A stretch of DNA of 64,000 nucleotides, from NCBI GenBank assembly GCA_963922205.1, contig CAWUHX010000393.1, positions 62,001 through 126,000 of the forward strand, in the 5' to 3' direction. This stretch comes from Romanomermis culicivorax. Its lineage: Eukaryota; Nematoda; Enoplea; Mermithida; Mermithidae. The notes beneath the pieces were generated by a model that did not search any database, was not told the DNA's origin, and worked only from the letters and a program-made list of their open reading frames with translations. Positions within the stretch are counted from its first letter, which is position 1, and each line of letters starts with the position of its first letter. Made by a program: the position numbers and the translations under genes. Of this stretch, positions 9,545 through 21,500 are shown piece after piece.

Positions 9545-12500
9545 CTGGAGTTGAAAAAATTTTTTTAAAGAAAAAAATCCAATAAATTTGGTATCAGTCG
9601 ATAGGTCTCGTCGAGATCTATCCGAAAAGCTACTTTAAAGCTGCGTATCTTCATTTTTGATCGAGCTATGACTGTTTGAAAATTGATACATCAGCGATAT
9701 TTTCGAGTGTAAACTATGCAAATTTGAAAAACTCTTTTGGATTATTTAAATTAAAAATGTGACAAACTTGGTATCAATCGATAGGTCTGGTCGAGATCTA
9801 TCCAAAATGCTAATTTAAAATTGTGTATCTCCATTTTTGATCGAGTTATAGCTATTTACAGTTTAAACCATCAGCCCTATATTTGAATGTAAAGTATGCA
9901 AATTTGAAAAACTCATTTGGATTTTTTAAATTAAAAATGTGACAAACTTGGTATCAATCGATAGGTCTCGTTCAGATCTATCCAAAATGCTTATTTAAAA
10001 TTACGTATCTTCAGTTTTGATCGAGTTATAGCCGTTTAAAGTATAATTTATCCGTTTCATATTTGAGTGTAAAGTATGCAAATTTCAAAAATTTTTCAAA
10101 AAAATGATAGATGTAAAGTTTATTTAAAAAACGGGCTCGAAATGTATCAGTCCCTGTTGGTGAGGCAGTTATGGCTGTTTAAAGTTAAATTGACCTGCAA
10201 CAGATTTTATTCCAAAACAGAGTGTAAAGAGTCGAAATTTTCGAAAAATTTTTTTTTTTCAATCCTAAAGTGTATCAAGTTGGGTATCAATCGATAGCTC
10301 TCGTTGAGATCCATCCGAAAAGCTAACTTTAAATTGTCTATCTTGATTTTTGACCGAGTTATAATTGTTTAAAGCATAATATATCCGCCCCATATTTGAG
10401 TGTAAAGTATGCAAATTTCAAAAATTTTAATAAATTGATAAATCTAACTCGTAAAGTATTCAAAAACAAGCGTCAAAATGTACCAGTACCTGTTCTTAAG
10501 ATAGTTATGTCTGTTTAAAGTTAAATTGACCTGAAACTGATTTGTTGTAAATTTGAGTGTAAAGAGTCAAAATTTATAGAAAAAATTTTTTCTTTGAAAA
10601 TACATCAAATTGGATATCATTTCCAAAATTATTCGGAAAGCTATTCAAAAAGCTACTTTTGAACTGAGTATCTTTATTTTTGATCGAGTTATGACTGTTT
10701 AAAGTTTGGTAGACTTGAGTGTAAAGTACGAAATATTAGGAGAAAATTCAAAAATTGAAAAAAATCTTCATGGAAATTTAAAATCGAATCAAACGATAGA
10801 TCTCGTCGAGACCTATTTAAAAATATTTTTCAAATTTTTCTGTCTATATTTTCGACTGATTTACACTTGTGTAAAGTATTGTCGACCTATCCCAGATTTT
10901 ACAGTAAAACAGAGTGTAAAGTTCGGGGCTTTGTCACAAATTAGATATCAATCGATAGATCTCATCGAGACCTATTCGAAAACGTGTCTCAAATAGATCA
11001 GTCTCAATTTTTGACAGAGTTATCGTTGTTCAAAGTTTGGCAGACTCGACTCAGATTTTAGTGTAAACTGTAAAGTTTCACATATAACAGCCAAAAATGA
11101 TGTAAACTAGATAATGAAAACTGTAAAATTCGGAAAATAGTCAAAATTTGTGTAAACTAGGTTTGAGTGTAAAATAAAAAGCTTTAAAATATAATACTCA
11201 CGAACGATGTAGAGCTGATATTTGGTGTAAAATGTAGTTTAAAATACAATAGGCACAAATGATGTAAACCAGATTTCAATGTAAACTATAACTCGGGTTC
11301 AAAATATTCACAAATGATGTAAAAGCAATAACTGGAAGTTAACTGTAAACTTTAACAAATAGTCAACCAGATTTAAATGTGAAATGTAAAGTTCAAGATT
11401 TAGTAGTCTAGAATAATGCAGAGTAGATTTTGGTGTAAAGCTTAAAGCTCAAAACGAGATGTAGAGCATATTTCAGTGTAATATGTAAAGTTCACAATTG
11501 ATGTAAATTAAATTTTTGGTCTAAAATGGAAAACTTGGAATATATATAGTCAACTCAAAATTGATGTAAATTAAATTTTTATGTAAACTGTTAAGTTTAT
11601 AATATAAAATCAAAAAAGTGTAATCTAGATTTTAGTGTAAAATGTAAAGTTTAAAATACAATAGTCGAAAAGTACGTAAACCAGGTCTTAGAGTAAAATG
11701 TAAAGCTTAACAATGTAATAGTCACAAATAATGTAAACCAGACTTCAATCTGGAATGTAAAGTTGGCAATATAATAATCAAAAAAACGTGTAAACCACAT
11801 TTTAGTATAAAATGTAAAGCTCAAAATATATTGGTCACAAATGACGTAAATTAGATTTTTGTGTAAAATAGGTAGAAATGTGCTAAACGAGATTTTAGGT
11901 GTAAATCGGATTTTAGTGTAAAATGTTCAGTTCATAATAAAATGATCACTATTGGTGTAAAGCAGATTTTGGCGTAAAGTACATTTAAGTGTAAAGTGTT
12001 AATTTCAAAATACAATAGCGACGTAAATCAGATTTTTGCTCTAAAATGTAAAGTTTACAATAGAAGGGTCATTAATGATTTGAACCAAATTTTTGGTGTA
12101 AAATGTAAATTCTTTTTCTTTCTGTAAAGTAAATTTTTGATGTAAACCAGACTTTTGGTGTAAAGTGTAAAGTTTATATTGCATTAGTTATTATTGATGT
12201 AAACTATATTTTGATGTAAAATAAAAATTTTAAAATACAATAGTGGCTTATGATGTAAACGGAATTTTTGGTGTATCAAATTTTCGATTCAAAATGTAAA
12301 TTTCAAAGCATAATAGTCACGTATGATGTGAACAGAATTTTTAGTGTAAATCGGACTTTTGGTGTAAAGTGCGAAATTTAAATTACGACAGTCAGATATG
12401 ACGTAAGCCAAATTTTCAGTGTAAACTATATTTAGTGGTAAAATGTTGATTTTAAAGCACAATGGTCACGTATGGTGTAAACGAAATTTTTCGTAAATCA

Positions 12501-15500
12501 GGTTTTAGTGTAAATGTGAAGTTTATAATGCAATATTCACCATTGATGTAAACAAATTTTGGTGTAAAATCTAAATGGGGAGTACAAAAGTCGAGTCGGA
12601 TGTAAAGAAAATTTGTGGTGTAAATCTGATTTTTGGTGTAAAATGTAAATTTGAAAGTACAATAGTCACTTATAATGTAAACCAAACTTTGGGTGTAAAA
12701 TGTAAATTTGAAAATACAGTTGTTACGTATTATGTAAACCAAACGGTTTGTGTAAATCATATCAATAGTGTAAAGTGTATAATACAAAAGTCACTATTGA
12801 TTTAAAATTTATTTTGGTGCCAAATGTAATATTTAAAACAGGTGTAAAGCTAATTTTTGGTGTAAACCAGATTTTAATGTGAATGTGAAGTTTATATTGC
12901 AATAGTCACCATTGATGTAAACAAATTTTGGTGTAAAACGTAAATTTGAAAGTATAGTCAAGAATTGTGTAAAGTAAATGTTTGATGTAAAATGTAAATT
13001 TTGAAACAAAATACTCATGTATAGTGTAAACCAAATTTTTGATGTAAAGTAAAAATTTTAAAGTAAATTAGTCACATATAATAAGAATCATATTTAAGAT
13101 GTAAAGTATAAATTTTGAAATTCAACAGTCAAAGATGATGTAAACGAAACTTTTGGTGTAAAGTGTGGATTTTATGAAAAATAGTCACTATTGATCTGAA
13201 CCAGGTTTTTGATGTAAATCAGATTTTTGGTGTAAAGGTGTAAAGTTTGTAATATAATTGTCACTATTGCTGAATTGTAAACTAGATTTTCGGTGTAAAG
13301 TGTAAAGTAAAAAAAGTTGTAAACCTTGGAACCGTGACTCGGGTCGTAGAGATAGTCGCCGGTGTCCGGGTGTTGGATGCCGGCCGGGTCGCGCCCGACG
13401 ATGTAAAATTGGACGCCGCAGCACAGGCGGGCCCTGGCGTGCCATTGGACTTCGGTGGGGCCGGCGTAGAGCATGGGCGACGGGAAAATGGCCAGGATGG
13501 TCGAATCAGCCTGAAAAACATGAAAAATTTTTAAATTTCAATTTTTTTTTGTAAATTTTGAATTTTTTTTTGTAAATTTTAAATTTTTTCAATTAAATTT
13601 TACAAATTTTTTTAATTAGAATTTTTTTTGTAAATTTCACAAATTTTTTTGAATTAGATTTTTTATGTAAATTTTACAAATTTTTTTAATTAAATTTTAT
13701 TTTGTAAATTTTATAAATTTTTTGAATTAGATTTTTTCTGTAAAATTTACAAATTGTTTGAATTTTTCAGATTTTTTCAATTTTAATTCTCTTGAATTTT
13801 GAAATCGCTTTCAAGTTTTAATTTTTTCACAAATTTTTAAAGATTTTTAAGATTTTCAAAACTTTTTCGAGGCCTCTTTTGATATGAAATTTTTTTTCAT
13901 GATTAAGAAATTTTTAAGATTTTAAATTTTCTAAAATTTTTCCGTTCAATTTTTACTTAAATTCTAAATTATAATCTAATTAAACTGGTTTTTTCAAAAT
14001 TAAATTTAAAATAAAAATTTTTTTGTAAAATTTTACAGATTTTTAGAATCTTTAAATTTTTAAGAATTTTCAATTTCTCCAAGGCCTCAAATTTTAAATT
14101 TTTTTCACATCTTTTTTTCTATATTTTTTATATGTTTCGAATTTACCCAGTTGCAAATTTTTCGGATTGATTTTTGAATTTATAATTTCTCAAATTTTTT
14201 CTGGAATTTTTTCAAAAAAAAATTTTTCTAGAAGTTTTTCTAAAAAAAATTTTTCTAGAAGTTTTTCTAAAAAAAATTTTTTCTAGAATTTTTCTAGAAA
14301 AAAATGTTTTTCTAGAAGTTTTTCTAAAATTTTAAAATTTTTCACCCATGTTCTTACAACTTACAAATTTAATTTTTAACAATTGCCCAAATTTGTTCAA
14401 AATTTTTGAAAATTTTACGTAACTTTTTCAATTGTTTACAAATTTTCAAGATATAAAGTTGTAAAAAAAATCGCAAATTTTTTTGATTCTTATGAAAATT
14501 TTCAATTTTACCTTTTTTAATTTGAATTTTCGCAAATCTTAAACGATTTTTCAATATTTTGAAATGTAAAGGTGAATATTTTTATTAAAAAAAAAATTCA
14601 AAATCTATAAAAAAGTTACAATTTTGATTTTTCCTCAAAATTAAATTGTTAAATTATTTCAATTTTCTAAAACTGTTGTAAGTTTTTGTAATTTATCGAA
14701 ACTTTGTTCCAAAATTTTGAACAAAAAACAGCAATAAACAAAAGAAAAGAAAAACAATTTTTGAAAAAAGAGCAAAAAAAGTTACAAAAAAACATAATTA
14801 AAAAACAGATTTTTTTAAATTGTTGAAATTTGTTCGAAAGTTTTCACAAATTTTGCAGGATTTAAAATTCAAAATTTATTTGATAATAAAAAAATTTGAA
14901 CAAAAAACACTAAACAACAAAAAACGAACAACATGAAAAAACAAAAAAACATCATAAAAAAACAAATTTTGGAAAATCGTTCAAATTTGTTTTAAAATTT
15001 TCGCGAATTTTGCAGGATTTTAAGCTGAAAATTTAGCAAAAAATAAAAAAATTTGAACAAAAAAAACAATAAACAACAAAACGAACAAAAAAAACATCGA
15101 AAATCGTTCAAATTTCTTTTAAAATTTTCGCATATTCTACAGGATTTAAAGCTGGAAATCTTAGAAAAATAGAAAAGTTAAAAAATAGAAAAAAAAATAA
15201 AACAACAAAAAAAACAATTTTAAAAAACAAATTTTCCCAAATTTTTCAAACTTGTCTAAAAATTTTCGCAAATTTAGCGCCGTTTGAAATTGATGATTCG
15301 AAAAAATTGAAAAAAAATTTAAAAAAACAATTGAAAAATTTTTTTTTTCCTCAACAATTGTTCTAATTTGTTTTTAAATTTTCGCATGTTTTGCACAATT
15401 TAAAGCTGAAAATTTAAAAAAATTGAAAAATTGAAAAACAATAAACAAAAAAATGAAAAAATTTAGAGAAAGAAAAATTCTAAAATTTTTCAAACAGCTG

Positions 15501-18500
15501 ATAATTTTTGTAAAAAAAGAAAAATTTGAACAAAAAAATTTCGCAATTTTTACACAAATTAAAACTAGAAATTGAAAAAAATTAAAATTTTCAAAAAATT
15601 GAAAAAAACAAATTAAAAAAATTTAAAAAATTCAAAAAAAATTTTAATTAAAAATTTAAAAATTTCAATTTTCAAAATTAAAACTAAAACGGCAGCTTCC
15701 AGGACCCGTTCGTGTTGCTCTATTCTAATTTTCAAAGATTGAAAGTTGGAAAATGAACAGAAAAAACCAACAAATTTTCGACAATTTTCCAAATTTGTTT
15801 TAAAATTTTTGCAATTTTTAAGCGATTTAAAGCTGGAAATTTTTGAGAAAAAAACCACAATAAACAAAAGAAACAAAAACAAATTTAAAAAAAAAAACAA
15901 AAAAATTAAAAAAAAACTGAAAAGCAAAAAAAAACAAACAAATTTTCAAAAAATTTTCAAATTTGTTTCAAAATTTTCGCAAATTTTTACTCGATTTAAA
16001 GCAGGAAATTTTTGGGAAAAAATAGAGAACAAAAAAAAATTTGAAAAAACCAAAAAAATTAAAAAAAACAAATTTTTTTTGGAAAAAACAAAAAAAAAAA
16101 ACAAAAAACAAACAAATTTTCGAAAATTTTTTGAATTTGTTTCAAAATTTTCGCAAATTTTTACTCGATTTAAAGCAGGAAATTTTTGGGAAAAATAAAG
16201 AACAAAAAAATTTTGAAAAAAACAACGGAAATTTTTTTTTGAAAAAAATAAAATAAAAAAGCAAAACATTATAAAAAACAAATTTTCGAAAAATTTTCGA
16301 ATTCGTGTAAAAATTTTCGTTTTTTTCAAATGAAAATTAAAAATTAAAAAAAATTTTTTTTTCAAAAAAAATCAAAGAAAAAAATTTTTGTCAGAAAAAA
16401 TTGAAAAAAAAATTTTTTTTTTCAAAAAATTTAAAAATTCAAAATCAACATTTACGGGCAAAACGCCAGCTTCCAGGACCCGTTCGTGTTGCTCGATTCT
16501 AATTTTCAAAGGCACGTCGTCGTCTTTGGTCCATCCGCCCAACGGATGGAGTAGCAGCGCCGGCCTCTTGAAGCCTCGCCGCAACAAGCCCAACCGGGTG
16601 TCGCTCATCAGTTTGGCGTGGCCGTTGTGCACCGGATTCCGCAATTGGAAGGCGAACAGGGCGTCGGCGTTCATCGTCCGGCAACGGCTGCGTATTTGAT
16701 TTGGCGTTAAACGGTATCGATCCAAACCGTCGTCGAATTTGATTCGTCGAAAAACTCGCAAATCTCCGCCCATCAACCAATCGCCCGACTCCATGATCAT
16801 CTATTGGAGGGAAGAATATTTCAAAAATTTCAAACAAAAATAAATTTAAAAATAAAATTTTTAACAAACTTTTCAAAAAAAAAATTCAAAAAAATTTTTT
16901 ATAAAAAAATCTTAAATTTTTTCCACAAATTCTTAAAAAAACTTCAAAAATGTATTTTTTTCACAAAAAATTTGAAAAATGAAATTTTTTTCACAAAAAA
17001 TTTGAAAAATTTAATTTTTTTACAAAGATAAAATTTGAGAATGTATAATTTTTGTACAAACTTTCACGAAAAATTAAAAAATATTGCCTTCACAATTTTT
17101 TTACAAAAAAAATTTAAAATATGAATGTCCCTAATTTTTTATATATTATATTTATTTAATTATTTTACAAAAAAAATTGGAAGAGTTCTCGTGATTTTTT
17201 GGTAAATTTTCTTTAATTTTTGGGAAAATTTTTTTCCCAATTCTTTTTGGAGAAATTCGGTAAAATTTTTGAGGATTTTTGAAAAAAATCTTGCAAATTT
17301 TTTGGAAAACTATTGCAAATTTTAAAGGAAAAGTTGTGTAAATTTTTATTGAAAATTTTAAATTTTTCCAAGTCTTTTAGAAAAAATTTAAGTTTTCTAA
17401 GAAATTTTTTGGAAAAATTTCTGCAAATTTTCTAGAACAGTTTTGTTGATTTTACGGAAAGTAAATGTGAATTTTTTGTGGAAAATTTTTGCAAATTTTT
17501 TATGAAAATTCTAAATTTTCCAAAATTTTTTCGGTGAATTTCCTAGAAAAATTTATTAAAAATCGTAAATTATTGTAGCTTTCCAAAATTTTTCCGGAGA
17601 AACTTGTAAACTTTTAAGAAATTGTAGATCTGTTGTAAATTTTCTAGAATAAGTTATGTAAATTTTAATTAAAAGGTAAATTTTTTACAAAAATTGCACA
17701 TTTTAAGGAACATTTTTTGTGAATTTTCTAGAAAAATTTATGTCGATTTTTATTAAAAATCGTGAATTTTGTAAATTTTCGGAGAAAAATGTAAATTTTT
17801 GAAAATTTATTTTACATTTTTAGGAAATTTTTTGTAAATTTTCTGAATAAATTGTAAATTTTTCATAACAATTTTAAATTTTAGCAAATTTTCTAGGGAA
17901 AATGTAAGTTTTTGTAAATTTTGTGGAAAACGGTATATTTTTTTAAATTTCCTGGAAAGTTTGTAAACATTTGTGAACTTTCTGAAAAACATTTTAATTT
18001 TCAGGAAAAATTTTTAAATTTTTTTTTAAATTGTAACTTTTTAAAAAAATTTTTGACAATGTTTTACCAAAATTATAAATTTTTAGGAAATTTTTTTTTG
18101 TAAATTTTCTAAAAATGAGAGGTTATATGGAAAAATATTTTTGTAAATTTCCTGGAAAGTTTGTAAACGTTTGTGAACTTTCTGAAAAACATTCTAATTT
18201 TCAGGAAAAATTTTTAAATATTTTTTTAAATTGTAACTTTTTTAAAAAAATTTTGACAATGTTTTACCAAAATTCTAAATTTTTAGGAAAGTTTTTTTGT
18301 AAATTTTCTAAAAATGGGAGGTTATATGGAAAAATTTAAATTTTTGTAAATTTGTGAATTTTTAACAAAAAATTGTAAGTTTTTGTAAATTTCTAACAAA
18401 AATTGTAAATTTTGGTAAATTTTTGTAAACGATGTAGATTTTTCGGAAAAATTGTTGATTTTCTGTTATTTCTGTAAAATTTGGGGGAAAGTTCCTGTAT

Positions 18501-21500
18501 ATTTTCGGGAGTAAAATTTTTGAAAATTTGTAAGTTTTTTGTGTTGTTGAGAAACCAATTGCTTCAAATTATAAATGTTTTGTAATTTTTTTGGAAAAAG
18601 TTGTGTAAATTCCAGGGGGAAGTTTTTGAATATTTTTTAGAGCATTTTTGAAAATCCGCTTCGTAAAATCTTTGAAAATTTTTTTTGTGAGTTTCTAAAA
18701 AACCTTTTTGTAAAAATTTCTAGAAAAATTGTTGCAAATTTTTCATAAAAATTCTAATTTTTTGTTAATTCTTTAGGAAAATTGTAAATTTTCAAGGAAA
18801 ATTTTTGAAATTTTTTCGAAAAAATTGTAAATTTTTAAAGAAAAGTTTTTGAAAAATAGCGAATTTTTGTAAATTTTTTTTGAGTTTTTAGAAAACCTTT
18901 TTGTAGAAATTTCTAAAAAAATTGTTGCGAATTTTTCATAAAAATTCTAATTTTTTGTTAAATCTTTGGGAAAATTGTAAATTTTCAAGGAAAAGTTTTT
19001 GGAAAAATAGCAAATTTTTGTATTTTTTTTTAATTTTTGTAAATTTTTTTTGAGTTTCTAGAAAACCTTTTTGTAAAAATTTCTAGAAAAATTGTTGCAA
19101 ATTTTTCATAAAAATTCTAATTTTTTGTTAATTCTTTAGGAAAATTGTAAATTTTCAAGGAAAATTTTTGAAATTTTTTCGAAAAAATTGTAAATTTTTA
19201 AAGAAAAGTTTTTGGAAAAATGGCAAATTTTTTTTTTTAATTTTTGTAAATTTTTTTTGAGTTTCTAGAAAACCTTTTTGTAAAAATTTCTAGGAAAATT
19301 GTTGCAAATTTTCCAAATTAATTTTTAATTTTATTTTTTTTTATTCTGTATCTTTTTATTCTGTATCTTTTTATTCTGTATCTTTTTATTCTTTTTTATC
19401 TTTTTATTCTTATTTTATTCTGTAAATTTTCCAAAAATCCATTATGAACATTGTAAATTTTCCAGAAAAATTGCAAACTTTTGTAAATTCAGGAAAATTG
19501 CAAATTGAAAAAAAATTTATACATTTCTAGGCAAAATTGTATTTTTTTTAGAAAAATTGTAAATTTTCAGGTAAATTTTGTAAATTTTTATAGACTTTCT
19601 GGGAAAAAATATGTCAATTTTTGTTAACAATTGCAACTTCTGTAAAATTATTAGAAAAAATGTTAATTTTTATGAATTTTTAAGAAAAATATTGATAGAT
19701 TTTCAAAAAAATTGCATATTTCCAGAGTAATTGTTGAAAATTTTCTAGAAAAATTGATATGAATATTTTGGGGGAAAATTTACCTGAATAAATAATTTGT
19801 AAATTTCTCAAAAAAATTATAAATTTTCACAAAAAATTTTCTGTAAATTTTGCAAAAATTGATTATAAACATTGCAAATTTTCCAGAAAAATTGCAAACT
19901 TTTGTAAATTTAGGAAAATTGCAAATTGAAAAAAAAATTTATAAATTTCTAGGCAAAATTGTAATTTTTTTTAGAAAAATTGTAAATTTTCAGGTAAATT
20001 TTGTAAATTTTTATAGACTTTCTGGGAAAAAATATGTCAATTTTTGTTAACAATTGCAACTTCTGTAAAATTATTAGAAAAAATGTTAATTGTTATGAAT
20101 TTTTAAGAAAAATATTGGTAGATTTTCAAAAAAAATTGCATATTTCTAGAGTAATTGTTGAAGATTTTCTAGAAAAATCGATGCAAATTTTTCGGGGAAA
20201 ATTTATCTAAATAAATAATTTGTAATTTTCTCCAAAAAATCATAAATTTTTAGAAAAAAATTTCTGTAAATTTTCCGAAAATCCATTATAAACATTGTAA
20301 ATTTTCGAGAAAAATTGCAAACTTTTGTAAATTTAGGAAAAGTGCAAATTGAAAAAAAATTTATAAATTTCTAGGCAAAATTGTAATTTTTTTTAGAAAA
20401 ATTGTAAATTTTCAGGTAAATTTTGTAAATTTTTATAGACTTTCTGGGAAAAAATATGTCAATTTTTGTTAACAATTGCAACTTCTGTAAATTTATTTTA
20501 AAAAATGCTAATTTTCATGAATTTTCAAGAAAAATATTGGTAGATTTCCAAGAAAACTTTGCATATTTCTAGAGTAATTGTTGAAGATTTTCTAGAAAAA
20601 TCGATGTAAATTTTTCGGGAAAAATTTATCTAAATAAATAATTTGTAGATTTCTCAAAAAAATTATAAATTTTTAGATAAAATTTCCTGTAAATTTTCCA
20701 GAAAAATTGCAAACTTTTGTAAATTTTTCAAAAATTGATAATAAACATTGCAAATTTTCCAAAAAAAATGCAAACTTTTGTAAATTTAGGAAAATTGCAA
20801 ATTGAAAAAAAATTTATAAATTTCTAGGCAAAATTGTAATTTTTCTAGAAAAATTGTAAATTATCAGGAAAATTTTTTGTAAATTTTGTGGGAAAATTTT
20901 GTAAATTTGTAAATTTTCATAGACTTTCTAGAAAAGAATATGTCAATTTTTGTTAGCAATTGCAACTTCTGTAAATTTATTAGAAAAAATGTTGATTTTT
21001 ATGAATTTTTAAAAAAAATATTGGTATAGATTTTCAAGAAAAATTGCATATTTCTAGAGTAATTGTTGAAGATTTTCTAGAAAAATTGATGTAAATTTTT
21101 CGGGGAAAATTTACCTAAATAAATAATTTGTAATTTTCTCGAAAAAATTATAAATTTTTAGAAGAAATTTTCTGTAAATTTTCCAAAAATCCATTATAAA
21201 CATTGCAAATTTTCCAGAAAAATTGAAAACTTTTGTAAATTTAGGAAAATTGCAAATTGAAAAAAAATTTATAAATTTCTAGGCAAAATTGTAATTTTTT
21301 TTAGAAAAATTGCAAATTTTCAGGTAAATTTTGTAAATTTTCATAGACTTTCTAGAAAAGAATATGTCAATTTTTGTTAGCAATTGCAACTTCTGTAAAA
21401 ATTATTAGAAAAAATGTTAATTTTTATGAATTTTTAAGAAAAATTTTGGTAGATTTTCAAAAAAATTGCATATTTCTATAGTAATTGTTGAAGATTTTCT

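Larger units (their letters stand above)
9060..11060. repeat. 180-bp tandem repeat with ATCGATAG core, flanking PAPSS exon 11
   Basis: Unit marked by GGTATCAATCGATAG followed by TCTCGTCGAGA, then TTTTGATCGAGTTAT and GAGTGTAAAGTATGCAAATT. Recognisable units start near 9097, 9590, 9770, 9950, 10283, 10612, 10785 and 10943. Spacing is 180 bp between the best copies and about 330 bp (two decayed units) elsewhere. One copy lies 3' of the stop codon, the others in intron 10, so exon 11 sits inside the array. Confidence 0.85.

Noticed and set aside
15613..16365. Overlapping Lys-rich and Phe-rich frames of 104-150 codons
   Set aside because: Both strands are open over the same AT repeats; composition artefact in intron 9.
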